64,000 nt of DNA from Mucilaginibacter sp. CSA2-8R (lineage in GTDB: Bacteria > Bacteroidota > Bacteroidia > Sphingobacteriales > Sphingobacteriaceae), in the NCBI RefSeq assembly GCF_038806765.1, contig NZ_CP152389.1, positions 4,464,001-4,528,000 on the forward strand, written 5' to 3'. The stretch's first letter is position 1, and each line of letters starts with the position of its first letter. The notes below the pieces were generated by a model. It was not told the origin of the DNA. It made no database searches and saw only the letters and a list, made by a program, of their open reading frames with translations. This document shows, in pieces, positions 17,277 to 26,343 of the stretch. Both the position numbers and the translations under genes were made by a program.

Positions 17277-18509
17277 TTATTTGAACTTCAAATTCATCGT
17301 TACGATATTTGAGCTTAAATCGGTTGAACGAACGTAGTGTCCATACCGCAGCTCCAGCATACTCAGGTGCTGCCAGCCAAAAACGCCTTTAGGCGGCGTG
17401 ATGCGGAAACCGGCGCCGAAAAAGCTGCTGTGCAAATCGGCCAAATCATAATCACTGGTATAATAGGCCGCGTTGGGATTGTGCTGACCGTATGGCGCAA
17501 AGTAGCGGGTACCTTGTTGCGTATTGTACCGGTAAAACGGGCTCACCGACACAAAAGAGGTCAGCTTGATGGGCACCTCCACCTCGGCTGTATGCGCCCT
17601 TATTCCCCAGTTATCCATATAATAGCGGTAATAAGTACGGATGATGTAACGGTCATCCAAAAAATAGTTAAAACGGGCTGCTATGGGTAACTTATACCGT
17701 TGGCCCGGCAGGGTTTCTGCACGTAAAGAACCATCGGTAAAATAATCGCGCTGGTAACGGGTAGAAAGCAAGCCATGCTGATAAGATGGCTCTATAGCCA
17801 GCAAAGCCTGGAAACGCGTACTTATTACCTGCGATACCGAAAATGCCGCACTAAAGGAGTTGCGGGGTGCCGACTCTTCAGGTCCGTGTTTCAAATCAGC
17901 AATGTTACCGTAGGCGGCCGCCCGTAGTTCAATAGGTAATATCACTTTCCAGGTATCTAAAAAGGCTTGCAAACGCATATCAAACTGCGTATTCTTATTT
18001 TTAGACAACCGGGTAAGGTTAAACGCAGCACCAAACGACTGGTAATCATATTCGTGAGAATATGACGCAGTGAAACCGTAGGCATTACCAGTCTGCTCGT
18101 TAGTTTGTGTCCAGTTAAGTGATGGATAAATACGGTTGTCAGACTTAGACGCTGAGGATATAGTTGACGGATCTATTTTATCTGAAGATGCAGACGAATA
18201 ATGATCGACCCCTATTTCAAAAAGATAAGTATTGCGACGACCACGCTTGTTATAGTTGGATAACTGCACATCAAGCGTGTTGGCAAAGTCGGTTAATAAC
18301 TCGGTACCAACACCGCCTGTTACTGCAGAGTGGTTACCATTTTGATGATAGTAAGCCGAAACCAGGTTTACCTCATCCAAAGTGAGTTTTCTGGAATGAT
18401 ATGCCGTGCTGGTGGTATCTGCAGTAGCGGGTACAGACGGTGCTACCTGGGCATGTGACGCCAGGATGCCCATATAAAAAAAGGCTACGTTTAAATATAT
18501 TTTTTTCAT
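17277..18509 (-). CDS. DUF3570 outer-membrane beta-barrel protein
   Basis: 410 aa. Signal peptide MKKIYLNVAFFYMGILASHAQ, then repeated amphipathic strands with alternating aromatic residues (YGFTASYSHEYDYQSFGAAFNLTR, RYIIRTYYRYYMDNWGIR, MLELRYGHYVRSTDLSSNIVTMNLKFK), ending in a barrel-type terminal strand with Phe-Lys. The early block HSRKLTLDEVNLVSAYYHQNGNHSAVTGGVGTELLTDF is the DUF3570 hallmark. Function unknown. It is last in a tight run after DUF4266 (14 bases), ApbE, thioredoxin and Rieske genes, so I infer an outer-membrane partner of an extracytoplasmic redox system. Confidence 0.85.
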   Translation of the reverse strand: MKKIYLNVAFFYMGILASHAQVAPSVPATADTTSTAYHSRKLTLDEVNLVSAYYHQNGNHSAVTGGVGTELLTDFANTLDVQLSNYNKRGRRNTYLFEIGVDHYSSASSDKIDPSTISSASKSDNRIYPSLNWTQTNEQTGNAYGFTASYSHEYDYQSFGAAFNLTRLSKNKNTQFDMRLQAFLDTWKVILPIELRAAAYGNIADLKHGPEESAPRNSFSAAFSVSQVISTRFQALLAIEPSYQHGLLSTRYQRDYFTDGSLRAETLPGQRYKLPIAARFNYFLDDRYIIRTYYRYYMDNWGIRAHTAEVEVPIKLTSFVSVSPFYRYNTQQGTRYFAPYGQHNPNAAYYTSDYDLADLHSSFFGAGFRITPPKGVFGWQHLSMLELRYGHYVRSTDLSSNIVTMNLKFK

Positions 18510-18523
18510 TGCCCGGCCTGCTA

Positions 18524-18754
18524 TTAGTTACAACCGCAACCACCACCGCTTTTCCCGCCGTTGGCACCCGATGCACCTTCGCGGTAAAGCTGAAAGCTTT
18601 GCTCAAACTTTTGTGCGGTACGGGCACGTAATTCCATTTCAGAATCATTGAGCTTGTTTTTCTGGTAAGGCTTTACCGATACGCACGAGGCCAATAAACT
18701 GCAACCTACTACAGCCAATGCCAGTAATGCATAGTTTTGATATGCTTTTTTCAT
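18524..18754 (-). CDS. DUF4266 small lipoprotein with GGGCGCN tail
   Basis: 76 aa. Lipobox LLASC with Cys24 gives a mature peptide of 53 residues: a charged helix (NDSEMELRARTAQKFEQSFQLYREG) and a Gly-rich tail ending SGGGCGCN with Cys73 and Cys75. DUF4266 proteins share this tail and pair with DUF3570 and ApbE genes. The CxC could bind a metal, form a disulfide handled by the neighbouring thioredoxin, or carry a cofactor. A near-match to the ApbE target pattern [ST]GA[ST] occurs at SGAN (residues 62-65), but the last position is Asn. Only 3 bases from the ApbE stop. Confidence 0.82.
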   Translation of the reverse strand: MKKAYQNYALLALAVVGCSLLASCVSVKPYQKNKLNDSEMELRARTAQKFEQSFQLYREGASGANGGKSGGGCGCN

Positions 18755-18757
18755 TTT

Positions 18758-19714
18758 TTAATGATGCAGATTTATATTTTTTGATGTGTATAAACGGTCC
18801 TGGTCATCTATTACCAGGCACGCTACGCCTTTAAGCTGATTAATCAAACCAAGCCCTACCTTTACCCCCATTACTGTAACGGGTGTGGCCAATGCATCGG
18901 CCAGTTCGGCGCTTGGGCAAATAATACTTACGCTTTTTATGCCTGTTACGGGCAAGCCGGTTTTAGGGTCAATCGTGTGCGAATATCGCTTACCGTCTAT
19001 AACGGCAAACTTTTCATAATTACCCGATGTGGCAATCGCCGTATTACTGATGTTCAGTTTTGAAAAATAAGGCACCTGGCGGTTCGGGTCGGCAATGGCA
19101 ACTGTCCAGGGTTTGCCATGAGGCTGCGTGCCCCAGGTAACCAAATCGCCGGCTGCGTTTACTATACCGCTTTTTACACCGGCTTTTTGCAGCAGCAGCT
19201 TGGCCTGGTCGGCGGCGTACCCCTTGCCAATACCACCGAAACCGATACGCATACCCGGCTCCTTTAAAAATACCGTTTGGTTAGGCCGGTCCAAGATAAC
19301 GTTCTGATAGTTAATTAACCTTACAGATGCCCTTGCTACCTCGGCATCCGGCAGTTGCTTCATGCTGGTATCAAAGTTCCAAAGGCTTTTGTCTATGGAG
19401 CCATAAGTGATATCGAAAGCCCCCTGCGTAATGTGCGATATTCTTATAGACCGCTCAATGAGCTCAAATACTTCAAGGTCTACCTTTACCGGAGCAATAC
19501 CAGCACTTTGATTAACCTGGTTGGTTTGGCTGTCGTCTTTAAATGTCGTGAGCAGTGCTTCAATGCGTTGTATTTCGGCAACGGCTTCATCAATACGGCT
19601 TTGCGACCAGGCTTCATCATCACTTACCACGGTAATTTCAAAATGGTTACCCATTAAGCGCAGTCCGCGTTTAATGGCAGCTACACTGCCCATAGCAATC
19701 TTATCACTTGCCAT
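18758..19714 (-). CDS. FAD:protein FMN transferase (ApbE family)
   Basis: 318 aa from ATG 19714, which overlaps the end of the thioredoxin gene by 11 bases; an in-frame start at 19741 is possible. ApbE enzymes attach FMN from FAD to Ser/Thr of extracytoplasmic redox proteins. Family motifs are intact: MGNHFEITVVS, FDITYGSIDKSLW, GGIGKGYAADQAK, NAAGDLVTWG and the metal-site region YSHTIDPKTGLPV. No clear signal peptide or lipobox is visible at this start, which is unusual because ApbE usually acts outside; a longer N terminus does not supply one. Substrate in this window is not obvious (no FMN-binding domain gene nearby). Confidence 0.92.
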   Translation of the reverse strand: MASDKIAMGSVAAIKRGLRLMGNHFEITVVSDDEAWSQSRIDEAVAEIQRIEALLTTFKDDSQTNQVNQSAGIAPVKVDLEVFELIERSIRISHITQGAFDITYGSIDKSLWNFDTSMKQLPDAEVARASVRLINYQNVILDRPNQTVFLKEPGMRIGFGGIGKGYAADQAKLLLQKAGVKSGIVNAAGDLVTWGTQPHGKPWTVAIADPNRQVPYFSKLNISNTAIATSGNYEKFAVIDGKRYSHTIDPKTGLPVTGIKSVSIICPSAELADALATPVTVMGVKVGLGLINQLKGVACLVIDDQDRLYTSKNINLHH

Positions 19715-20132
19715 GCTCAAACGCCTTAATTTGCGATACAAATTGAGCGGTTTTTACATTAGGATAACCATCCCAGCTTTTCAGCACCTTGCCGTTTTCG
19801 TCTAACAGCAGTGTGAACGGAAACTTGCCTTCGGCGTTATACTTGTCGGCCAGGGCTTCATTTCTTTTGGTTTGATCTTTAGCTAACTGGTTCTTTTTTT
19901 GCCTCGGAAAGTCGGCACGCACCAGCACCAGATGGTCTTGCGCATAATTATCAAACTCTGTGGTTTCCAGAATTTCTTTACGCAAGCGGATGCATGGCCC
20001 ACACCAGTCAGACCCCGAAAAGTTAACCAGTATCATTTTATGGCTTTGACGGGCCTGCTGCTGGGCCTCGTTGAAGTTACCCGACCAAGCAACGCCTGTC
20101 AGCAAAAATAAGCTGAGCAATAATAATTTCAT
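19704..20132 (-). CDS. Periplasmic thioredoxin-like protein
   Basis: 142 aa. Signal peptide MKLLLLSLFLLTGVAWS, then a thioredoxin fold with active site WCGPC (Cys44, Cys47) and downstream FPFTLLLDENGKVLKSWDG. The insert RKKNQLAKDQTKRNEALADKYNAEGKFPFTLLLD is of the DsbD-gamma/thioredoxin_7 style. Likely reduces disulfides in the periplasm, with Rieske, ApbE and DUF4266 products as candidate clients since they are cotranscribed. Confidence 0.9.
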   Translation of the reverse strand: MKLLLLSLFLLTGVAWSGNFNEAQQQARQSHKMILVNFSGSDWCGPCIRLRKEILETTEFDNYAQDHLVLVRADFPRQKKNQLAKDQTKRNEALADKYNAEGKFPFTLLLDENGKVLKSWDGYPNVKTAQFVSQIKAFEHGK

Positions 20133-20142
20133 GTTGTGTTAT

Positions 20143-20568
20143 TTAAGAGTAAACCCTTAACGATGAACCTGTAAGTGTAGTATTATATACTTTGAGTGAC
20201 TTTGATGCCGGACCGTTTAAAACCGAGCCCGAATTTGAAAAAGATGCGCCATGATTGGTACAATAAAAGCGGCTGTTGCTGCCCTGGTAAATGAGTGTAT
20301 AACTTTCGTGTGTGCAAGAGCTTTGTACCGCAATGTATGCCCCGGCCGTGGTACGCGCCACAATAACGCCATTGCTTACCATATAACCGCCGTTTGATTG
20401 CAACGCCGAGTTGGCCGATGCCGTAAGGTCGAGCGTAAAATCGACGTTTGATGGGCCGGATGTACCGCCCGAACTGCTACCCGAATCTTTTTTGCAAGCC
20501 TCGCAGCTAACGATAGCTAACGCAGCCGCGTTTACACCGATGGAGTCTAAAAATTCTTTCCTTGTCAT
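20143..20568 (-). CDS. Rieske [2Fe-2S] lipoprotein
   Basis: 141 aa. N-terminal MTRKEFLDSIGVNAAALAIVSC looks like a lipoprotein signal with Cys22 as lipidated residue. The Rieske motifs CTH (Cys85, His87) and CTNH (Cys103, His106) are present at family spacing, with the conserved Gly-Ala-Ser-Phe after the second motif. The disulfide pair of bc1-type Rieske proteins is absent, so it is a ferredoxin-like electron carrier rather than a bc1 subunit. First gene of the Rieske-thioredoxin-ApbE-DUF4266-DUF3570 run (10-base gap to thioredoxin). Confidence 0.9.
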   Translation of the reverse strand: MTRKEFLDSIGVNAAALAIVSCEACKKDSGSSSGGTSGPSNVDFTLDLTASANSALQSNGGYMVSNGVIVARTTAGAYIAVQSSCTHESYTLIYQGSNSRFYCTNHGASFSNSGSVLNGPASKSLKVYNTTLTGSSLRVYS

Positions 20569-20696
20569 AGCTAAATTTAATCAGTTACCCCGCGTTGCTA
20601 CTGCTTGTATCGACAAAGAACTGTATTGTACCGATAAATACTTATCGCCTTAATCTCTGTCACTTTGCCGGCATCTGAAAGTAATTATCGAAGCCA

Positions 20697-20718
20697 ATGT
20701 TGAAGAAAATCTGAAGTT
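20697..20718. promoter_or_regulatory. Degenerate 11-bp repeat upstream of the Rieske gene
   Basis: Two half-sites, ATGTTGAAGAA (20697-20707) and AATCTGAAGTT (20708-20718), with GAAG cores exactly 11 bases apart. They match the perfect repeat at 27059-27080 at 9/11 and 7/11 positions. Possible second binding site of the same response regulator. Confidence 0.3.
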
Positions 20719-20725
20719 TTTATGA

Positions 20726-21889
20726 TTAATCTCCCTCTCCCGAATTTTTCATGGAGGAAAGGATAGCAAATGCCCCTTTGGTGACAAAAGTTTTGCTTTT
20801 GTATGACGGATCGGCGAACTTTACTTCGTTCCATCCATCCTGTTTTGTACCAATGGTTACCGGCACCATGCTAAACTTAATTTGCTTTTTTTGCGGCTCA
20901 GCAATAAAGGCATAATCTTTACCCTCATAATTTACAACAGCCTCATCGCTTAATGCTACGGTGGTGTGAGGTTTGGTACGGATAGCAGCTTGCAAAAACA
21001 TATTAGGCAGCAAATTGCGGTCGGCCCGTAAAAAGTGGCAATGTACCATTACGCTGTGGCTTGTATCGAGCATGCGGCCAATCAGTATCACTTTGCCGGG
21101 ATAAACCTTATCAGCTAGGCTTGGCAGGGATATAGACACACTGCTGCCAATTTTTATCTTGGGAATGTCCTGCTCAAAAACTGTCAACGCAGCATGGATA
21201 TCATCCGTGCTCACCAGTTCCATTAAAATATCGGATGGGTTAACATACTTACCCACATTAACAAACACCTGCGACACGAAGCCCGAAATAGGCGCCGTAA
21301 TAGTAATAACCGAGCGGATGTTACCGGCATTAAGCATAGCGGGGTTAATACCCAGCAACCTTAGCTTTTGGGCCAGGCCCGCAGCCTGTGCCTGTTCGCC
21401 GCTGTAATCGGCTTGTGTTTGCTGGTATAATTTGAGCGGACTGGCCTGTTGCCGGCTCAGCTCGCGCTGCCGGTCGAGTTCCTGCCTCAAAAAAACCATA
21501 CGGCTTACCGCGGTAAGGTAATCCTGTTGAATGGTTACATAATCCTGGTTTTGGATTTGGGCAATAACCTGCCCCCGGCTCACCGGCTGGCCGGGCAGCA
21601 TGGTGGTACGTTTCAAAAAACCGCCCATAGGTACGTTAACCGAAATTATATTTTGGGGTGGCACGTCTACCTTGCCGTTTACATGTATTTCTGTTACCAG
21701 TTCGTGCTCGGGCAATTTACCGGTATCTATACCGCCATTTTTATATTGTTGAGGTGTAAAAGCAATACTGTTACCGGAAGCTTTAGGCTGACCGAGCTGT
21801 TCAGCTTCCTTCTTTTCCTCTTTTTTACTGCCGCAACCGGCCAAAACCGCTAACAATAATATATAAGTGCAGATATGCGTAATTTTCAT
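20726..21889 (-). CDS. RND efflux periplasmic adaptor (CusB/CzcB type)
   Basis: 387 aa from ATG 21889; the start overlaps the RND stop as ATGA. Lipoprotein signal with lipobox VLAGC. Membrane-fusion-protein architecture: barrel-sandwich halves (NVPMGGFLKRTTMLPGQPV and ITAPISGFVSQVFVNVGKYV) around a long hairpin (TVQQDYLTAV...ELDRQRELSRQQ region), then beta-barrel (KIKIGSSVSISLPSLADKVYPGKV). Joins the RND pump to its outer-membrane channel. The nearest families export heavy metals such as Cu, Zn or Co. Confidence 0.9.
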   Translation of the reverse strand: MKITHICTYILLLAVLAGCGSKKEEKKEAEQLGQPKASGNSIAFTPQQYKNGGIDTGKLPEHELVTEIHVNGKVDVPPQNIISVNVPMGGFLKRTTMLPGQPVSRGQVIAQIQNQDYVTIQQDYLTAVSRMVFLRQELDRQRELSRQQASPLKLYQQTQADYSGEQAQAAGLAQKLRLLGINPAMLNAGNIRSVITITAPISGFVSQVFVNVGKYVNPSDILMELVSTDDIHAALTVFEQDIPKIKIGSSVSISLPSLADKVYPGKVILIGRMLDTSHSVMVHCHFLRADRNLLPNMFLQAAIRTKPHTTVALSDEAVVNYEGKDYAFIAEPQKKQIKFSMVPVTIGTKQDGWNEVKFADPSYKSKTFVTKGAFAILSSMKNSGEGD

Positions 21890-24800
21890 GGCTTTCCTAA
21901 TTCGTTTTGATAGTACCATAGTGTGTTCACACTTTGATTTAATTGCAGCAGTGCATCCAGCCGCTCATTGCGTAACTGCACTGCCTGCGCGTGAAAGTTA
22001 GCCCACTCCAGGTAACTGATGCCTCCGTTTTTAAATGATAATGTTGCCGTGCGCAATAACTCATTGGCTTGCTGTGCAGCCGTAATTTCATAATAGCTTA
22101 ACGCCTGCTGCTGCTGTGCATAGCGCTCGTAAGCCTGTTTCCATTGCCCCAACCACTCTACCTGCTTGCCCGAGTAATTATAAGCGGCTGCTTTTTGCTG
22201 AAAAGACGCCGCCCGTATAGCCGCCCGGTAAGGCTTAAAAAACAACGGAACATTTACTCCAACCAAGTACGATGAAAACCTGTCTGTACGGGTTAACATT
22301 TTACTATTGTTGGCAGGGTCAATTCCTACAAAGGTTTGATTATTATACCCCAGAGTTACCTCGGGCAGGGCACGGCTCCGAGCTGTGCGTATGCGTAAAT
22401 CATTTACCACCACCTGTTGTTTGGCCTGCCTTACCTCGGGGTGCTGTAAAGCTGCTGTCGAGTCTGGCAATAAGGCAGTGTACCATTTTGGCGGACCAAC
22501 ATCCTGCGAGAGGTATAAGTCGGCCGTATTAAGCAATACCTGCCAGCGGTTTTGCAGCACCCTGATTTCGGTTTCGGTTTGGCGGCGCTGGTTTTTCAGC
22601 ATCCCTGCCTTAGCCTCGGCACTGGTTAAATTTATCTTGGATGATTCGCCCAGCTTGAACCTTAGCTGCTCCAGCCTGATGACCTCGTGGTAAACCGAAT
22701 CCTCGCTGTCGAGCAGTTTAAGCTTGGCCAGGTTGGTAGCAATTTGTAAGTAAATGTCCCTTACCTGGAAAGCTACCTGATTTTTAATAATTTCTTCCTG
22801 CACGGCCGTCAGATTACTTTCTGCTTTTAAAAGGTTATGCATGGAGGTATAATAAAATGGCAGATTGATAGTTTGCATAGCGCCTATCCTGTCGTCGGTA
22901 TACGGGCTGTTTAACCGGCCAATGTCGTAATTTACCTGTGTTTTGGGTAGATCAAAAGCGGTACCGATGTTGGCCCGCGAGGCCTGTGTTTGATTTTGCG
23001 CTGCCCTTAAATAATTATTACCTGCAATGGCCTGGTTAACCACAGTTACAGCGCTTACCGGCTTACCGGCAGGAGCCTGTGCAATGGCCAGTTGGAACGA
23101 AAACAACAATAAGATAACAGTTGCTGCTTGCTTCAAACCATCACCACCAGAAGATTCCGGTTTTTCAGATTTTTCGGCCGCAAACTGGCGATACAGTGCG
23201 GGTAATACCACTAAGGTTAACAGCGTTGCCGTAATTAAACCACCTATTACCACGGTAGCCAACGGCCGCTGCACCTCGGCACCAGCGTGGGATGACACCG
23301 CCATAGGCAAAAAGCCCAGCGAAGCAACGGTGGCGGTCATCAGTACCGGACGTAAGCGGTTATCAGTGCCTTTACGGATGCGTTCTTCCACATCATCTTC
23401 ACCTTCTTTTTTCAGGCGGTTAAACTCGCTGATAAGCACAATGCCATTAAGCACCGCTACCCCAAACAGGGCTATAAAACCAACACCGGCCGAGATACTA
23501 AAATCCATCCCCCGTAACCATAATGCAAACACGCCACCGGTGGCTGATAATGGTATGGCCGAAAACACAATCAGTGCTTCGCGCAATTGCCCAAAGGCAA
23601 AAAATAACAGGATAAATATGATAAACAGCGCCGCCGGAACCGCAATAGCCAGCCTGCTTTTAGCCGAGTTAAGATTTTCAAATTGCCCGCCGTAATCAAA
23701 GTGGTAAGCTGCCGGTAACTTCATTTTTTGCTGTACCTGTTGCTGCAAGTCTTTTACTACGCTTTGCACGTCGCGGCCGCGCACGTTAAACGATACAGAA
23801 ATCCGACGTTGCCCGTCATCGCGCTGTATCTGGTTGGGGCCGTCTTTAATACCGATGGTTGCCAATTGCTGCAAGGGCACTTGCATACCACTTGGTGTAT
23901 TTACCTGTAACTGGCCGATGTTATTGAGGTTGGAACGGGCCGAGTCGGCCAGGCGCACTACTACATCAAACTGCCTCTCGCCTTCGTAAACATTGCCGGC
24001 CTTTTGCCCGGCAAACACAGCATTAATAATATGATTAACCTGGCTGATATTAACGTTGTACTGCGCCATTTTTGAACGGTTGTAGTGGATAACCATTTGC
24101 GGCAAACCAACCACTTTTTCGGGAGTTACGTCGACCGCGCCTTTGATATGGCTGATGATGCCAGTCAGCTTGCCCGATAAATTAGACAGTTGCTGCAAGT
24201 CATCCCCAAATATCTTTACCACCACATCCTGCTTCGATCCCGAAATCAGCTCGTTAAAGCGCATTTGTACCGGGTATTCTACACCGACGTTCAGGCCCGG
24301 AATCTGCGATAGCCGCTTACTCATCGTATCCTGCAAGGTTGGGTAATCGTGCGCGGTTTTCCAGTCTGATTTATCGTTAAGGGTAACAAAAATATCGCAC
24401 TGCTCCAACGACATCGGGTCGGTCGGTATTTCGGCTGAGCCTACGCGGCAAGTAACCTGCTGCACCTCCGGAAACTTTTTAAGTTCGGCACAGGCCAGCT
24501 TCATTCCATTAATCGTTTGAGTTAAAGAGGTGCCGGGTAAAAAGCGAGCATCCAGCGCTAAATCACCTTCTTCCAGCTGCGGTATAAACTCGCCGCCCAA
24601 ACCGTTAAATACCATATAGGCTAAACCGCAAAGCACCAAACCTATAGCCATGACGGTTTTTGGATAGTGGATAGCTTTTAGCAAAACAGGCTCATAGCGT
24701 TTGTGGATGCCCGCCATCAATTTATCGGCAAAGCTCTTTTTATCTGATGGTTTACGGTTAATGGTTAGCGCCGTCATCATAGGTACATAAGTGAGCGACA

Positions 24801-26277
24801 GGATGAAAGCACCCACTAATGCAAAAGCAACCGTTTCGGCCATAGGCCTGAACATTTTACCCTCAATGCCCTGCAAGCTCAGGATAGGCATGTACACAAT
24901 CAAAATAATAACCTGCCCGAAAATGGCAGCATTCATCAGCCTTGAGGTTGATTGCTTCACTTCATCATCTACCTCGTCTTTAGAAAATTCTTTGCCGCCG
25001 TTAGTTCCAATTTTATCTTTAAAGCGGTGCATCACCCCCTCTACTATAATTACGGCACCATCCACAATCAAACCAAAATCAAGCGCACCCAAGCTCATGA
25101 GGTTGGCCGAAACGTGGAAGGCATTCATCATGATTAAGGCAAACAGCATAGCCAGCGGTATAACCGATGCCACCACCAGGCCCGACCGCAGGTTGCCTAA
25201 AAAAACCACCAGTACAAAAACCACAATCAGTGCGCCTTCTATCAGGTTATGCTCTACGGTAGAGATGGCATTGCCCACCATTTTGCTGCGCTGGTAGTAG
25301 GGCATAATGGTGACCCCCTCAGGCAGGCGGGTTTTAATTTCTTCAACGCGCTCCTTTACTTTTTTAACTACGTCCATGGCATTGGCACCTTTCAGCATCA
25401 GTACCACGGCACCGGCTACCTCGCCGTATTTACTATTTACCATAGCACCAAAACGCAGTGCATCCCCTTCATTTACATCGGCTACATCTGATACCCGCAA
25501 CGGTATACCACTTACATTTTTCACCGGGATATTGCGTAGGTCGTCGGCAGTTTGGGCTAAGCCTTCGGTACGTATATAGTAAGCATTGGGGCCCTTTTCT
25601 ATGTAAGCACCGCCTGTGTTCTCGTTATTTTGCTGTACGGCGTTAAAAAGTTCATCCAGCGTAACATTCATGGCTTTTAACCGCAAGGGGTTAACTACTA
25701 CCTGATACTGTTTAAGCTTGCCGCCCAAGCTGCTTACATCGGCCACACCAGGCACTCCTAATAATTGCCGGCGCACAATCCACTCCTGCATGGTGCGCAG
25801 TTCGGTAAGGGTATAACGGGTTTCATAACCGGGCTTGGGTACTACGTAATACTGGTACACCTCGCCCAAACCGGTACTCACCGGCCCCATCTCCGGTTCG
25901 CCTATGGATGGCGGTATCATTCCTTTTAGCTGGCTTAAACGCTCGCTTACTTGCTGCCGGGCCAGGTAAATATCTACATCATCATCAAAAACAACCGTTA
26001 CGTTTGATAAACCGAAACGCGATATAGAACGCATCTCTTTTAACTTAGGCAACGAAGCCATTACCCGTTCGGCAGGTGCTGTAATCAACCTTTCAACTTC
26101 GGGTGCGGCAAGTGATGGCGACACGGTGATCACCAATACCTGATTACTGGTAATATCGGGCACGGCATCAACCGGTAAACGGGATGCCGAAAAGATGCCT
26201 GCAGCAATAAGCAGCAGCACCATTAAACCAATAATAAGTTTGTTTTTTACAGAGAACGCTATTATGCTGTCAATCAT
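21886..26277 (-). CDS. CusA/CzcA heavy-metal RND pump fused to TolC-like channel
   Basis: 1463 aa. Residues 1 to about 1045 are a complete RND transporter of the CusA/CzcA type: two six-helix halves, FDDDVDIYLARQQVSERL, GALDFGLIVDGAVIIVEGVMHR in TM4 with the proton-relay aspartate, and the HAE1-type C-terminal TM bundle. After a linker, about residues 1048-1072 form a signal-peptide-like stretch (hydrophobic run ending LAIAQA), then about 390 residues of outer-membrane efflux protein repeats (LRAAQNQTQASRANIG..., QLRFKLGESSKINLTSAEA, LPEVTLGYNNQTF). Such pump-channel fusions are recurrent in Bacteroidota. Adaptor gene overlaps at its 3' end. Confidence 0.94.
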   Translation of the reverse strand: MIDSIIAFSVKNKLIIGLMVLLLIAAGIFSASRLPVDAVPDITSNQVLVITVSPSLAAPEVERLITAPAERVMASLPKLKEMRSISRFGLSNVTVVFDDDVDIYLARQQVSERLSQLKGMIPPSIGEPEMGPVSTGLGEVYQYYVVPKPGYETRYTLTELRTMQEWIVRRQLLGVPGVADVSSLGGKLKQYQVVVNPLRLKAMNVTLDELFNAVQQNNENTGGAYIEKGPNAYYIRTEGLAQTADDLRNIPVKNVSGIPLRVSDVADVNEGDALRFGAMVNSKYGEVAGAVVLMLKGANAMDVVKKVKERVEEIKTRLPEGVTIMPYYQRSKMVGNAISTVEHNLIEGALIVVFVLVVFLGNLRSGLVVASVIPLAMLFALIMMNAFHVSANLMSLGALDFGLIVDGAVIIVEGVMHRFKDKIGTNGGKEFSKDEVDDEVKQSTSRLMNAAIFGQVIILIVYMPILSLQGIEGKMFRPMAETVAFALVGAFILSLTYVPMMTALTINRKPSDKKSFADKLMAGIHKRYEPVLLKAIHYPKTVMAIGLVLCGLAYMVFNGLGGEFIPQLEEGDLALDARFLPGTSLTQTINGMKLACAELKKFPEVQQVTCRVGSAEIPTDPMSLEQCDIFVTLNDKSDWKTAHDYPTLQDTMSKRLSQIPGLNVGVEYPVQMRFNELISGSKQDVVVKIFGDDLQQLSNLSGKLTGIISHIKGAVDVTPEKVVGLPQMVIHYNRSKMAQYNVNISQVNHIINAVFAGQKAGNVYEGERQFDVVVRLADSARSNLNNIGQLQVNTPSGMQVPLQQLATIGIKDGPNQIQRDDGQRRISVSFNVRGRDVQSVVKDLQQQVQQKMKLPAAYHFDYGGQFENLNSAKSRLAIAVPAALFIIFILLFFAFGQLREALIVFSAIPLSATGGVFALWLRGMDFSISAGVGFIALFGVAVLNGIVLISEFNRLKKEGEDDVEERIRKGTDNRLRPVLMTATVASLGFLPMAVSSHAGAEVQRPLATVVIGGLITATLLTLVVLPALYRQFAAEKSEKPESSGGDGLKQAATVILLLFSFQLAIAQAPAGKPVSAVTVVNQAIAGNNYLRAAQNQTQASRANIGTAFDLPKTQVNYDIGRLNSPYTDDRIGAMQTINLPFYYTSMHNLLKAESNLTAVQEEIIKNQVAFQVRDIYLQIATNLAKLKLLDSEDSVYHEVIRLEQLRFKLGESSKINLTSAEAKAGMLKNQRRQTETEIRVLQNRWQVLLNTADLYLSQDVGPPKWYTALLPDSTAALQHPEVRQAKQQVVVNDLRIRTARSRALPEVTLGYNNQTFVGIDPANNSKMLTRTDRFSSYLVGVNVPLFFKPYRAAIRAASFQQKAAAYNYSGKQVEWLGQWKQAYERYAQQQQALSYYEITAAQQANELLRTATLSFKNGGISYLEWANFHAQAVQLRNERLDALLQLNQSVNTLWYYQNELGKP

Positions 26278-26343
26278 AGCAGTGGCCGGTCGGAAAAATT
26301 TTTGCTGGATATATTAGTCTGAGATTACAATTAAGCCGACTGC

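Noticed and set aside
23027..23695. 222-aa ORF on the plus strand inside the RND gene
   Set aside because: Low-complexity Ser/Thr/Pro composition and fully antisense to a strongly conserved gene; a shadow ORF.
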